Shown: positions 26,390 through 37,043, numbered from the stretch's first letter. The stretch: 64,000 nucleotides of DNA from Roseimicrobium sp. ORNL1 (GCF_011044495.1 NZ_CP049143.1:7812001-7876000); one strand, 5' to 3'. The notes: a model not told the origin generated them from the letters alone. Numbers and translations: made by a program.

Positions 26390-27880
26390 ATGAACCATCA
26401 GGGTGTCATATCCAGCTTCGCACGGCACGGAAAGAAGATTCCGGCGCTGGTGTTGCTGCTGCTCGTCATGGTGTTCGCGAGCCCGGCGCACGCTGCGCGC
26501 ATTGGGGATGTCACTGAGACCAACGCGTGGGAGCAGGCACTGCGATTTTTTACTTTTCGTGACGATGGCCTGCGCGTGGCACTGGCGGGTTGCATGCTGC
26601 TGGGGTTGAATTGTGGTCTGCTGGGAGGATTCATCGTGGTGCGCCGCCTTTCCCTGGTTGGGGACACCCTATCCCACGCAGTGCTTCCGGGAGTGGCTCT
26701 CGGTTTCATGTGGAACATGACCAAGGATCCCGTGGCGATTCTGATCGGCGCCACCTTGGTGGGTGGGGTGGCGATGCTGGCGGTAAATGTCATCACACGC
26801 ACCACCAAGCTGAAGCAGGACACAGCGTTGGGCCTGGTGCTTTCCTCGTTCTTCGCGATTGGCCTGTGCCTGGTCTCGATGATCCAACAGCTGCCCACAG
26901 GGAACAAAAGCGGGCTGGACAAGTTCTTCTTTGGACAGGCGGCAGCAATCTCTGAGGGGGACTTGTGGCTGCTGTCTGGCACCACGCTGGTGTCACTCGT
27001 GTTCCTGGTTGTGTGCTATCGGGGATTGCTCACGCTGAGTTTCCATCGGGGGTATGGAGAGACGCTCGGGCTGCCCATGAGCTGGCTGCATCATGCGCTT
27101 ATGCTTTTCACCTCCTTTGCGGTGGTGACGGCGATGCAGGCGGTGGGCGTGGTGCTCGTTTCGGCCATGCTCATCATCCCGGCGGCTACGGCGTATCTGC
27201 TCACGGATCGTATGCATCGGCTGCTGATCTACGCGGCGATTTTTGGTCTGCTGACCGCGGCATTGGGAGCGTTCTTCTCGTTCCTGGGGAACAATCTGCC
27301 CACGGGTCCCTTCATGGTGCTCGCGGGCGCGATGTTTTTCATGGCAGCCTTCTTCTTCAGTCCGCGTCACGGCTGGCTCATCCGGCTGTGGCGGCAGCGC
27401 TCACGCCGCCTGCGCACGGAGCGGGAGAACACACTCAAGGCCATGCACCGAGTGTTGGAAAACCGCCAGTTCCACGGGGAGTCCGTGTCGCTTCTGGAGC
27501 TCGCGCAATTGCGGAGGGAGACGCTTGAGGAAAGCCGCCATCGCGCGCTGGAACTGGAGCGCGCACATCTGGCCACGCTGAGTTCGGGCGGTAACGATGT
27601 GCACTTCACCCCGGAAGGCTGGCAGCAGGCGCAGGCCATCGTGCGTAATCACCGCTTGTGGGAGCTGTATCTCACAAACGTCATGCAGTTCGAGTCCGAT
27701 CACGTGCATGATGAGGCGGAAAAAATTGAGCACATTCTCGGTGCCGATGCGGTGCGCGAACTTGAGCGCAAGCTGGCCTTTCCCCAGACCGATCCGCACG
27801 GTCGCAAAATTCCTGGGGTGCGCGATGCAGAGAGCGCACCGCAACCGCGCTCGGAACTCACTGGGTACAAGTCCTCATGA
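26390..27880 (+). CDS. metal ABC permease fused to a C-terminal DtxR-like regulatory domain
   Basis: 496 residues in three parts. Residues 15-35 look like a cleavable signal (IPALVLLLLVMVFASPAHAA). Residues 50-330 are the ABC-3 metal permease with about eight helices and the family block VRRLSLVGDTLSHAVLPG. Residues 345-418 resemble a winged helix (TLKAMHRVLENRQ, FTPEGWQQA), and 419-475 match the DtxR metal and dimer domain: HRLWELYLTN, HVHDEAEKIEHIL, and the late PQTDPHGRKIP motif. The recognition helix region is weak, so DNA binding is doubtful. The cytoplasmic tail could sense metal and gate transport. Such fusions are known in related phyla; the mechanism is inferred. Confidence 0.88.
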   Translation: MNHQGVISSFARHGKKIPALVLLLLVMVFASPAHAARIGDVTETNAWEQALRFFTFRDDGLRVALAGCMLLGLNCGLLGGFIVVRRLSLVGDTLSHAVLPGVALGFMWNMTKDPVAILIGATLVGGVAMLAVNVITRTTKLKQDTALGLVLSSFFAIGLCLVSMIQQLPTGNKSGLDKFFFGQAAAISEGDLWLLSGTTLVSLVFLVVCYRGLLTLSFHRGYGETLGLPMSWLHHALMLFTSFAVVTAMQAVGVVLVSAMLIIPAATAYLLTDRMHRLLIYAAIFGLLTAALGAFFSFLGNNLPTGPFMVLAGAMFFMAAFFFSPRHGWLIRLWRQRSRRLRTERENTLKAMHRVLENRQFHGESVSLLELAQLRRETLEESRHRALELERAHLATLSSGGNDVHFTPEGWQQAQAIVRNHRLWELYLTNVMQFESDHVHDEAEKIEHILGADAVRELERKLAFPQTDPHGRKIPGVRDAESAPQPRSELTGYKSS

Positions 27881-28842
27881 CCAATCTCATTCCAGTATTC
27901 GACTTCGAGCGCGTGGTGGTGTCGCCATGGACGGACTCGATCGATACCTATGGCTGGATGGTGCTCATGGCCTTCCTGGTCACAGCAACGTGTGGCCTCG
28001 TGGGAAACTATCTGATCCTGCGACGCATGGCGCTGGTAGGAGATGCCATCAGTCACAGCGTGCTGCCGGGACTGGCTGTGGCGTATCTGTTTACGGGTGC
28101 CCTTTCGGTACCCATCATGTTCGCCGGCGCGCTGGGAGCGGGTCTTCTAACTACGGTATTGATCGAGTTCATTCACACGCGCTCCCGCATCAAGGCGGAC
28201 GCGGCGATTGGCATCACGTTTTGCACGTTGTTCGCACTGGGCGTGGTGATCATCAATGTCTTCGCGTCACGCGTGCATCTGGACACCGACTGCGTGCTGT
28301 ATGGAGAGCTGAGCTACCTGAGCCGCGGCGCGAATGAAATCGCACCGCCGGAGGTGCTCGTCATGGGAGGCGTAGCGATCGTCGTAGTGCTGCTCATCAC
28401 GCTGTTCTACAAGGAGCTGCTCGTCAGTTCGTTTGATGCGTCCCTGTCCGCGTCGTTGGGATTCCCGCCGAAGTTCATCCATCTCGCGCTCATGGCGGTG
28501 CTTTCCATCGTGATTGTGTCCGCGTTTGAAAGCGTGGGCGCCATTCTGGTGATTGCCACGCTCATCCTACCGGGAGCCACCGCGCAACTCATCAGCACCC
28601 GGCTCTCCGTGTGCCTGTGGCTCAGCGTGCTCTTCGCGGCTCTCAGCGCGGTGCTCGGTCTGCACTTGAGCTTGTGGATTGGCAGTTCCATGGCCGCGGC
28701 GGTGGTGGTGAGTGGCACGGGGCTGTTTGTTCTGGCGTGGCTGTTTGGGCCGCATGGGGTGCTCCGCCGTCGCTTGGGGGCTAGGGAAGGAGAAGGCGGA
28801 CTGGAAAAGGATGAGCCACAGGCCGGCGCCGTGACGGAATAG
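27877..28842 (+). CDS. metal ABC transporter permease (second subunit)
   Basis: 321-residue ABC-3 family permease with about eight membrane helices and the conserved block LRRMALVGDAISHSVLPGLAVAY. The cytoplasmic tail is short and acidic (REGEGGLEKDEPQ), without the DtxR extension of its partner. It overlaps the preceding gene by four bases (ATGA), implying translational coupling. The two dissimilar permeases probably form a heterodimer, like TroC/TroD. Confidence 0.93.
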   Translation: MTNLIPVFDFERVVVSPWTDSIDTYGWMVLMAFLVTATCGLVGNYLILRRMALVGDAISHSVLPGLAVAYLFTGALSVPIMFAGALGAGLLTTVLIEFIHTRSRIKADAAIGITFCTLFALGVVIINVFASRVHLDTDCVLYGELSYLSRGANEIAPPEVLVMGGVAIVVVLLITLFYKELLVSSFDASLSASLGFPPKFIHLALMAVLSIVIVSAFESVGAILVIATLILPGATAQLISTRLSVCLWLSVLFAALSAVLGLHLSLWIGSSMAAAVVVSGTGLFVLAWLFGPHGVLRRRLGAREGEGGLEKDEPQAGAVTE

Positions 28843-28900
28843 CTGCGCTGCCGCCGTCTACTGGCGCTTGCATCCTGCGCCTCTGCGTGCTCCATGCCGC

Positions 28901-29572
28901 ATGCAGCATCTGGGATTCATCTTCGACTGGGACGGCGTGGTCATCGATTCTCATGCCCAGCATGAGGAAAGCTGGGGACTCCTCTTTGAGGAGTTGGGCC
29001 GTGACATGCCGGATGACTTCTTCAAGCGTACCTTTGGCATGCGCAACCAGCAGATCATCCCGGAGTGGTTCGGCTTTGCGGTTGGGAGCGACGAGGAAGC
29101 CATCACGCGGCTCGGCAATCACAAGGAAGAGCTGTATCGCGATATCCTGCGTCGCGACGGGCTTGAAGCGCTGCCTGGCGTTCGCGACCTGCTTGAGGAG
29201 TTGCAGAGCCTTGGCATTCCCGCCGCCGTGGGCTCATCCACACCGAGGGACAACATCGACCTGATCATGGAGATGCTTGGCCTGACGGAGCTGTTCACAG
29301 GCGTGGTCACGGGGGATGATGTCACCATGGGCAAGCCTGACCCCCAGGTCTTCCTGAAAGCAGCCGAGTCCATTCAGCGGGAGCCCAAGCATTGCATCGT
29401 GTTCGAAGATGCCTACGTGGGAATCGAAGCCGGCAAGCGCGCTGGCATGAAGGTCGTGGGCGTGGCCACTACGCACCCGCGCCATACGCTCACGGATGCA
29501 GACATCGCGCTGCCGAATCTGGATGGTGCGACCGTGGGCAGCCTGCTGGGGGCACTGGGGATTCAGCGGTAG
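28901..29572 (+). CDS. HAD-superfamily hydrolase (beta-phosphoglucomutase/phosphatase type)
   Basis: 223 residues from the ATG at 28901. Motif I is FIFDWDGVVIDS (Asp9 nucleophile, Asp11), motif II is AVGSST, motif III is the Lys of MGKPDPQVF, and motif IV is VFEDAYVGIEAG. The helical cap follows motif I, so this is subclass IA, which includes beta-phosphoglucomutases and small sugar-phosphate phosphatases. The aspartate two residues after the nucleophile suits phosphatase or mutase activity; the substrate is unknown. The first possible methionine, 11 residues upstream, gives a Pro-rich, unlikely N-terminus. It follows the metal operon by 58 bases. Confidence 0.88.
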   Translation: MQHLGFIFDWDGVVIDSHAQHEESWGLLFEELGRDMPDDFFKRTFGMRNQQIIPEWFGFAVGSDEEAITRLGNHKEELYRDILRRDGLEALPGVRDLLEELQSLGIPAAVGSSTPRDNIDLIMEMLGLTELFTGVVTGDDVTMGKPDPQVFLKAAESIQREPKHCIVFEDAYVGIEAGKRAGMKVVGVATTHPRHTLTDADIALPNLDGATVGSLLGALGIQR

Positions 29573-29637
29573 GTGCGCTGGGCGCGCAATACATAGTGGC
29601 GCTTGCCATACAAGTGGAGTTGAGGCACTGTTTTTGC

Positions 29638-29970
29638 ATGTCCACGGCCCTGCTCGAAGAGGCAAGCCAGATCCTGCCCAAGCTTTCCCGAGCGGAGAAG
29701 GCGTTGGTGCTGCAATGGCTGGTGACAGATCTTGGGGATGCTTTTCCTGGCATCGAACAAGAACCGGGGATTTGCGGGGGTTCGGCCCGGCTGGCACGCA
29801 CGCGGGTGCCGGTCTGGACGCTGGAAGCTGCTCGTCGACAGGGTATGAGCGAGAGTGAAATTCTTCGCGCCTTTCCCGCGCTACGGGCGGAAGATCTCAG
29901 CCAAGCGTGGGCGTATGTGCGCTCACATCAGGAGGAAATCGATAAGGACATCACCGAGAATGAGGTCTGA
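29638..29970 (+). CDS. DUF433 antitoxin
   Basis: 110 residues. The core block EQEPGICGGSARLARTRVPVWTLE is the DUF433 signature (GxCGGxxRIxGTRIPVW). After it come a helix-turn-helix-like segment (GMSESEILRAFPALRAEDLSQAWAYVRSH) and an acidic tail (QEEIDKDITENEV). DUF433 proteins are the antitoxin partners of DUF5615 PIN-like toxins. The toxin gene starts three bases after the stop. Confidence 0.88.
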   Translation: MSTALLEEASQILPKLSRAEKALVLQWLVTDLGDAFPGIEQEPGICGGSARLARTRVPVWTLEAARRQGMSESEILRAFPALRAEDLSQAWAYVRSHQEEIDKDITENEV

Positions 29971-29973
29971 AAC

Positions 29974-30312
29974 ATGGCCTCCTTCTATGCGAACGAAAAC
30001 TTCCCGCTGCAGGTAGTTGAACACCTAAGAGCGCTTGGTCATGATGTGCTGACTTCGCATGATGCGGGCCAGGCAAATCAGGCGATTCCAGACGAAGAAG
30101 TCCTAGACTACGCGACCAATGTCGGACGAATTGTAGTTACCCTGAACCGTCGCGACTTCATTTTACTACACCGCCGGCACCCCAATCATGCAGGTATCGT
30201 TGTCTGCACCGTGGACGCCGATTTTTCTGGCCAAGCTCAACGAGTCCGTGACGCCGTTTGTGCGGTGGAGGGAATGCGAAGCCAGTTGGTCCGAGTGAAT
30301 CGACCAAGTTGA
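29974..30312 (+). CDS. DUF5615 PIN-like toxin
   Basis: 112 residues matching the DUF5615 (Mut7-C/PIN-like) group: FYANENFPLQVVEHLRALGHDVLTS at the N-terminus, with acidic residues expected to hold metal; IPDEEVLDYATNVGRIVVTLNRRDFILLHRR in the middle; and AGIVVCTVDAD near the end. PIN-like toxins are RNases that are silenced by the antitoxin just upstream. The stop-to-start gap is three bases, the usual tight TA pair. Confidence 0.85.
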   Translation: MASFYANENFPLQVVEHLRALGHDVLTSHDAGQANQAIPDEEVLDYATNVGRIVVTLNRRDFILLHRRHPNHAGIVVCTVDADFSGQAQRVRDAVCAVEGMRSQLVRVNRPS

Positions 30313-30355
30313 TGCGCCGGAATAGTGGCTGGTGCCAGTTTCATCCAGGCACAAC

Positions 30356-30389
30356 AAAGCGTGCCGCCCGCAGCGAGGCAGCACGCTTT
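30356..30389 (-). terminator. stem-loop between the TA pair and the 34-residue gene
   Basis: AAAGCGTGC (30356-30364) pairs with GCACGCTTT (30381-30389). It lies between converging genes (30312 and 30452) and could stop transcription from either side; T-runs are weak. Confidence 0.45.
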
Positions 30390-30451
30390 GAAGAAAAGCT
30401 GTCGGGAGGGCAACACGCGGGACTGCAGCAAAAGCGTGCGTCCCAGGCGGG

Positions 30452-30556
30452 CTACGCCTTGTAACGCAAGCGCTTCTTGTGGCGGTTGGCCTTCATGCGC
30501 TTCTTGCGTTTGTGTTTGTTGATTTTCGTCTTACGACGCTTCTTGAGCGAGCCCAT
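30452..30556 (-). CDS. 34-residue AURKAIP1/COX24-domain basic protein
   Basis: A tiny minus-strand gene: MGSLKKRRKTKINKHKRKKR followed by MKANRHKKRLRYKA and a stop. It has the exact start and composition of the AURKAIP1/COX24 domain proteins found in Bacteroidota, Verrucomicrobiota and related phyla, which correspond to a small ribosomal subunit protein in mitochondria. More than half of the residues are Lys or Arg, as expected for rRNA binding. It lies upstream of the TA pair, on the opposite strand, and 47 bases downstream of hisG. Confidence 0.85.
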   Translation of the reverse strand: MGSLKKRRKTKINKHKRKKRMKANRHKKRLRYKA

Positions 30557-30603
30557 GTTTCGTGTTTGTCTTTGGTTTGGTTAGAAGAAAAGGGATGTGC
30601 AGG

Positions 30604-31497
30604 TCAGTGCACGACCTTGTTCAGAGGGTATTCGATGATGCCCTCTGCGCCGAGCGCCTTGAGCTGGGGGATGATTTCACGGACCACCGATTCGTCAATG
30701 ATGGTCTCGATGGCCACCCAACCTCCGCCGGCGAGCTGGGAGATGGTGGGACGGCGCAGGGAAGGAAGCGCGTGGAGCATGTTCTCCAGCTTGTGCTCCG
30801 GCAGGTTCATCTTCACGCCGACCTTGTAGCGGGCCTCGAGGGCGCCGTTCAGCAGCATCGCGAGACGCTGCATTTTCTCACGCTTCCAGGAGTCCGCGTA
30901 CGCCGGCTTGCTGCTGACGAATTGCGGGTAGCTCTCCATCAGCGTGTCCACGATGCGCAACTTGTTCGCGCGCAGGGAGGAACCGGTCTCGGTGATGTCC
31001 ACAATGGCATCCACCATTTCGGGGACCTTCACTTCCGTGGCGCCCCAGGAGAATTCGAGCTCGGCTTCTACGCCGTTGCGGTCGAGGTAGGCGCGGGTCA
31101 GGCCGATGGCCTCCGTCGCGATGCGCTTGCCCTGCAAATCCTTGACAGTCTTGATGGGCGAATCCTCGGGAACGACCAGCACCCAGCGGGTGGGCATGGA
31201 GGTGGCCTTGCTGTAGCGCAGGTCCGTAATTACCTCAACATCAGCGGCATTCTCTGCAATCCAGTCCCTGCCGGTGATCCCGCAGTCGAGGAACCCATGG
31301 TCCACATAGCGGCCGATTTCCTGGGCGCGCAGCAGGCGGATTTCCAGCTCTGGATCGTCCACGCTGGGGCGGTAGGAGCGGCTGTTGACGATGATGTTGT
31401 ACCCGGAACGGTTGAAGAGGTCCAAGGTCGGCTCTTGGAGGCTGCCTTTGGGCAGTCCAAGCCGGAGGATGTTCTTCTGGGTGCTGTTGTCCGCCAT
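30604..31497 (-). CDS. hisG: ATP phosphoribosyltransferase (long form)
   Basis: HisG joins ATP and PRPP in the first step of histidine synthesis. The 297 residues match the long form with its own C-terminal regulatory domain. Visible blocks are [18 protein letters not shown] at the start, [22 protein letters not shown], the PRPP-like [16 protein letters not shown], and the PII-like regulatory end ([23 protein letters not shown]). Long HisG is feedback-inhibited by histidine and needs no HisZ. Other his genes are not adjacent; hisJ lies 31 kb away. Confidence 0.96.
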   Translation of the reverse strand: MADNSTQKNILRLGLPKGSLQEPTLDLFNRSGYNIIVNSRSYRPSVDDPELEIRLLRAQEIGRYVDHGFLDCGITGRDWIAENAADVEVITDLRYSKATSMPTRWVLVVPEDSPIKTVKDLQGKRIATEAIGLTRAYLDRNGVEAELEFSWGATEVKVPEMVDAIVDITETGSSLRANKLRIVDTLMESYPQFVSSKPAYADSWKREKMQRLAMLLNGALEARYKVGVKMNLPEHKLENMLHALPSLRRPTISQLAGGGWVAIETIIDESVVREIIPQLKALGAEGIIEYPLNKVVH

Positions 31498-31620
31498 CGC
31501 GTGTTGTGGAAAAAGGGGCGCGCAGAATACACGGGTGGTCCCGCTTGGCGAGGGAAAAAATGGCGGGATGTGCCGCTCCTCCGTTGAGAAGTGCGCGCAG
31601 GTGGTGTCGCCCTTTGAAAA

Positions 31621-31890
31621 TCAGGGTGAAATCTTGGGTTTCTCTCCCGAGCACCACTTGAAGTACCAGTCGTAGAATCTGCCTGCGGGTGCGAAGCCCT
31701 GTGCGAGGCGAACCAGGGGGTAATAGAGGGTACTGTAGGTCTTCACGGAGAGTGGGGTGGCCTTCCATCCCCAGCGTGCGTGGCCCGCCCAATACAACCC
31801 TGGAGAGAGCATGTAAGCCACCAAGATGAAGGAGACGATGACGCTCCATGTCACCGCAGCGTTCGTCTTCTTGCCCGGACCTTCTGGCAT
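31621..31890 (-). CDS. small single-pass membrane protein, hypothetical
   Basis: 89 residues from the ATG at 31890, with a lysine-containing N-terminus (MPEGPGKKTNA), one strong membrane helix (AVTWSVIVSFILVAYMLSPG) and an aromatic-rich tail (YDWYFKWCSGEKPKISP). No family recognised. The frame is open for another 37 residues upstream, with no support for their use. It is separated from hisG by 123 bases in which nothing was seen. Confidence 0.55.
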   Translation of the reverse strand: MPEGPGKKTNAAVTWSVIVSFILVAYMLSPGLYWAGHARWGWKATPLSVKTYSTLYYPLVRLAQGFAPAGRFYDWYFKWCSGEKPKISP

Positions 31891-32064
31891 GATGAAGTGT
31901 AGTGCCACATTCGATCGGGGCAACCACGGGGTCTTGTATCGTGGGCGGGGAGTTCCCTGTCTCTCTGCTGTTCCCCTTGATTCCGGGCTCTTTGCAGGCA
32001 TGGAAACAGCTCGCCACCTCCCTCACGAGGATCGCACGGCGACCGTAACCCTTTTCATATCACC

Positions 32065-33615
<1,551 letters not shown>

Positions 33616-33658
33616 GGCGAAGTCTGGGCATTTGGCCCAAAACGTTCTCCATCAAGCG

Positions 33659-33684
33659 CTGCCGGGATTTTTGGATCCCGGCAG
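33659..33684 (+). terminator. hairpin after gpmI
   Basis: Ten-base perfect stem CTGCCGGGAT/ATCCCGGCAG (33659-33668 with 33675-33684) around a six-base loop. The T-run that follows is weak, so rho-independent function is likely but not certain. Confidence 0.6.
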
Positions 33685-33755
33685 GCCAACATTTTGTGCC
33701 CGGCGCTGTCTAACGAGGGCGCCGGGAAGAGTTTCCTTCCTGTCTGCCTCATCTC

Positions 33756-35084
33756 ATGACTGTCATCGCCTTTGAACTCGCCGTCCTGTTTGTGCTTCTC
33801 CTTGCCAATGGCGTGTTCGCCATGGCGGAGATCGCCGTCGTCTCCTCCCGCCGGGCGCGCCTGCAGGTGCTGGCCAAGGAAGGGAACAAAGGGGCCGTGA
33901 CGGCGCTCCAGCTCGCGGAGAATCCCGGCACTTTCCTGTCCACGGTGCAGGTGGGCATCACCCTCGTGGGCACCTTGGCCGGCGCCATGTCCGGTGCGGC
34001 GCTGATTGCGAAGCTCGCGCCGGTGCTCCAGCAGGTGCCGTGGTTGAATGAATGGGCCACCACCCTCGCCACGGTCATCGTGGTGAGCGGCATTACCTAC
34101 CTTTCCGTGGTCATCGGGGAGTTGGTGCCGAAGCGCCTCGCCATCCAGTCGCCGGAGGGCTCGGCGGCGCGTCTGGCGCCGCCCATGAACCTGCTTTCGA
34201 AATGGACCTCGCCCATGGTCCATCTGCTGGACAAGTCGAGCGAGGTCATCGCCCGCCTGCTCGGGGCGAAGGGCGCTGTGGAACCCGGCGTTTCCGAGGA
34301 GGAAATCCGCGCCATGATCCATCAGGGCACGCTGTCCGGTGTCTTCAAGCCCGGCGAGCAGCGCATGGTGGAGGGCGTGCTCGAACTGGATGATCTCGTC
34401 GCGGCAGATGTGATGACGCCGAAGAACCAGATCGTGTGGATTGATCTGAGCGACTCCAATGAAGACAACTTCCGGAAAATCGCCGAGAGCGGCCACTCCT
34501 ATTTTCCTGTGCATCGCAAGGTGCGTGACAATGTGCTGGGCATGCTCTCGGTGAAGTCTCTCTGGGCGAACTTGCACAGTGGCGATGCCAAGACGGATCT
34601 GGAAGCCCTGTTGCTCCAGCCCATCTTCGTGCCGGAGGGCATGCGCTGCCCGCGCATCATCGAGGAGTTCCGCAAACTCCGCCGTCATCTCGCTTTGGTG
34701 GTCGATGAGTTTGGTGGTGTATCAGGCCTTATTACCTTGAACGACATGGTGGAAGCCGTGATGGGCGCGATGCCTGATACGCTGGAAGCGGATGACGCCC
34801 AGATCCGGAAACAGTCCGACGGCTCCTGGATTGCCGATGCGCGCATGGACGTGGAGGAAGTGGCGCAGGCGATTGGTTTCGAGCTGCCTGCCGTGGAAAT
34901 CGAAGACAGCGAGTACCGCACGCTGGCTGGCTACGTGATCCATCGCATGGGCCACCTGCCCAAGGAGGGCGAGGGGTTCGAGCATGCTGGACACCGCTTC
35001 GAGGTGGTGGACATGGATCGCCACCGCATCGACAAGGTGGTCATCCGGGCGGTGACGCCGCCCCCGGCTCCGGCTGCGAATTGA
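33756..35084 (+). CDS. CNNM/CBS-domain hemolysin-family membrane protein (CorC-like)
   Basis: 442 residues in the usual order. Residues 1-160 are the CNNM transmembrane domain with FELAVLFVLLLANGVFAMAEIAVVSSRRARLQ and GELVPKRLAIQSPEG. A paired CBS region covers about 215-340 (VMTPKNQIVWIDL, FPVHRKVRDNVLGMLSVKSL, LALVVDEFGGVSGLITLNDMVEAVMG). A C-terminal CorC_HlyC domain covers about 355-430 (WIADARMDVEEVAQAIG, LAGYVIHRMGHLPKEGE). These proteins are linked to Mg or other cation export; the hemolysin label is historical. Confidence 0.93.
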   Translation: MTVIAFELAVLFVLLLANGVFAMAEIAVVSSRRARLQVLAKEGNKGAVTALQLAENPGTFLSTVQVGITLVGTLAGAMSGAALIAKLAPVLQQVPWLNEWATTLATVIVVSGITYLSVVIGELVPKRLAIQSPEGSAARLAPPMNLLSKWTSPMVHLLDKSSEVIARLLGAKGAVEPGVSEEEIRAMIHQGTLSGVFKPGEQRMVEGVLELDDLVAADVMTPKNQIVWIDLSDSNEDNFRKIAESGHSYFPVHRKVRDNVLGMLSVKSLWANLHSGDAKTDLEALLLQPIFVPEGMRCPRIIEEFRKLRRHLALVVDEFGGVSGLITLNDMVEAVMGAMPDTLEADDAQIRKQSDGSWIADARMDVEEVAQAIGFELPAVEIEDSEYRTLAGYVIHRMGHLPKEGEGFEHAGHRFEVVDMDRHRIDKVVIRAVTPPPAPAAN

Positions 35085-35277
35085 GGTTCGCAAATTCGGG
35101 GCTGGGCGAAACCTCGGCGTAGAGCCAAGCAATTTCTTTAGCAGTGGATGCATGTCATTCCTGCTGAGTTAACTGCGTATCCATCCGGCTGTCCGGCTGC
35201 AATGGCCTGAACAATTCGTTCCGGCGGTTCGTCCAATTTCACAGATCCGATTAGTTAACGTCCGACACTATTGCCAG

Positions 35278-35748
35278 ATGGAAGGAAATCCCGCCATGCC
35301 CCAGGACTGCGCCGCCGAGTTGCTCGAGGTGGTGCCCATGGTCATGCGTGCCATGCGGGCAGAGGTGCGCGGGCATCGTGCGCCGGAGCTCTCCATGCCC
35401 CAGTTCCGTGCCTTGGCTTTCATCGGGCGAAATGAAGGAGCGATGCTCTCCGATGTGGCGAACTTCCTGGGCCAGAGCCTGCCCGCCGCCTCGAAGCTGG
35501 TGGAGGGGCTGGTCGCCGCGCGGTTTGCCATCCGCCGTCCGGACCCCACGGACCGGCGCAAGATTTCCCTGACCCTCAGTCCCGCTGGCCGGGCGAAGCA
35601 TGAGGCGATCCTCACGCACGCCCGTTCTTTCCTCTCCCACAAGGTCGAGCATCTCGGCGAGCCCCAGCGCTCGGCCATCGTGACCGCCATGAAGACGCTG
35701 CGTGAGGTCTTCCAACCCTGCCAGCCTGTGGAGGTGGCCCGTACTTGA
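35278..35748 (+). CDS. MarR-family transcriptional regulator
   Basis: 156 residues with the MarR winged helix: MPQFRALAFIGRNEGAMLSDVANFLGQS, recognition helix LPAASKLVEGLVAARFAIRR, and wing DPTDRRKISLTLSPAG, flanked by dimer helices. MarR proteins repress efflux or stress genes until a ligand binds. It overlaps or abuts the adaptor-pump genes downstream, so it is probably their repressor and autoregulated. Two AGTTAAC motifs (35167-35173 and 35253-35259) flank its promoter region and could be operator sites. Confidence 0.92.
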   Translation: MEGNPAMPQDCAAELLEVVPMVMRAMRAEVRGHRAPELSMPQFRALAFIGRNEGAMLSDVANFLGQSLPAASKLVEGLVAARFAIRRPDPTDRRKISLTLSPAGRAKHEAILTHARSFLSHKVEHLGEPQRSAIVTAMKTLREVFQPCQPVEVART

Positions 35749-35846
35749 TTCCGTACCGGCCATCCCTCACCCACCCTTCGAATCACACGGCGGGGGCAGC
35801 GCGAATAGAAACCAACTTCAACAGGTCCAAGAAAGGCAGCTTTTTC

Positions 35847-37043
35847 ATGTTCCCCCCAGTCCACCATCGCCTGATCGCACTCGCGGGATGCGTCATATCC
35901 CTGACGCTCGCCGCGTGCTCGAAATCGCCGGAAGGCGCCCAGAAGGGCGGTGGTGGCAAAGGAGGCGGAGGTGGTGGCGGAGCGGTGCCCGTCACGGTGG
36001 CGGAGGTGGTGAAGAAGGACATGCCGGTGATGCTCCCTGGCATCGGGAATGTGCGGGCCTTTTCCACGGTCTCCTTGAAGCCGCGCGTGTCCGGCCAGAT
36101 CGCGGAGATCCATTATAAGGAAGGACAGTTCGTAAAGCAGGGTGACCTGCTGGTAACGCTCGACCCGAAGCCCTTCCAAGTGGCGCTCGCACAGGCGAAG
36201 GCCAAGCAGAACCAGGTGGGCACGCAGCTCGCCCTCGCGCAGAAGCAGGCGGATCGCTACGTGGCGCTGCAAAAGTCCGGTGCCGTGGCGAAGGAGCAGC
36301 TCGACCAGGTGCAAAGCGACCTCAAGGTGGCCCAGGCCAATGCCGAGGCGGAGAAGGCATCGGTGGAAGCGGCGGAGCTGCAGCTCTCCTATTGCACCAT
36401 CTACTCGCCCATGGCGGGCCGCGTGGGACGTCGCGTGGTGGATGCGGGCAACGTCATCAAGGCGGATGACACGGAACTGGTGGTGATCAACCAACTCCAG
36501 CCGATTGAAGTGGTGTTCTCCGTGCCGGAGCAATATCTCGGCGTGATTTCGAAAGAGATGGCAAAAGGACCGCTCAAGGCGGGCATCACGCTCAGTGGCA
36601 ACGGGGCCACGCAGACCTCCGGTGAGCTCACCTTTGTGGACAATGCGGTGAAGCCTGCCACGGGCACCATTGAACTGAAGGCGGCCTTCCCGAACAAGGA
36701 CTTCACCCTCTGGCCGGGCCAGTTCGGCGAGGTGATGCTGACGCTCTCCACGCAGAAGGATGCCATTGTGACGCCGGCGGTGGCCGTGCAGACCGGGCAG
36801 AAGGGACCCTATGTGTTTGTTGTGAAGCCGGACAAGACGGTCGAAGTCCGTGATGTGGTGGTGGAACGCACGGTTGGCGATGAGAGCGTGATCCAGAAGG
36901 GGCTCAATCCCGGCGAGACCGTGGTGGTCGATGGACACCTGCGCCTCTTCCCCGGCGCCAAGGTGGAACTCAAACCGCCCGTCGGTGGCGAGGTCCCTCC
37001 CGCCGAAGCCGCGGGCAAGCAGGTGGCGAATACCGTGCCCTGA
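35847..37043 (+). CDS. RND efflux periplasmic adaptor (membrane fusion) lipoprotein
   Basis: 398 residues from the ATG at 35847, which has a purine-rich stretch (gaaaggcag) upstream. Signal and lipobox end in Cys (SLTLAACSKSP), followed by a flexible Gly-rich linker. Adaptor features: barrel-sandwich halves (LKPRVSGQIAEIHYKEGQFV and TIYSPMAGRVGRRVVDAGN), a long coiled-coil hairpin between them (ALAQAKAKQNQVG to KASVEAAELQLS), then beta-barrel and membrane-proximal domains (VTPAVAVQTGQKGPYVFVV). It bridges the inner-membrane pump and an outer-membrane channel. The permease follows by 37 bases. Confidence 0.94.
   Translation: MFPPVHHRLIALAGCVISLTLAACSKSPEGAQKGGGGKGGGGGGGAVPVTVAEVVKKDMPVMLPGIGNVRAFSTVSLKPRVSGQIAEIHYKEGQFVKQGDLLVTLDPKPFQVALAQAKAKQNQVGTQLALAQKQADRYVALQKSGAVAKEQLDQVQSDLKVAQANAEAEKASVEAAELQLSYCTIYSPMAGRVGRRVVDAGNVIKADDTELVVINQLQPIEVVFSVPEQYLGVISKEMAKGPLKAGITLSGNGATQTSGELTFVDNAVKPATGTIELKAAFPNKDFTLWPGQFGEVMLTLSTQKDAIVTPAVAVQTGQKGPYVFVVKPDKTVEVRDVVVERTVGDESVIQKGLNPGETVVVDGHLRLFPGAKVELKPPVGGEVPPAEAAGKQVANTVP

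Noticed and set aside
35167-35259. Two AGTTAAC words as a firm MarR operator
   Set aside because: Only seven bases each and 86 bases apart; too weak to annotate as a site on its own, so mentioned only in the MarR entry.
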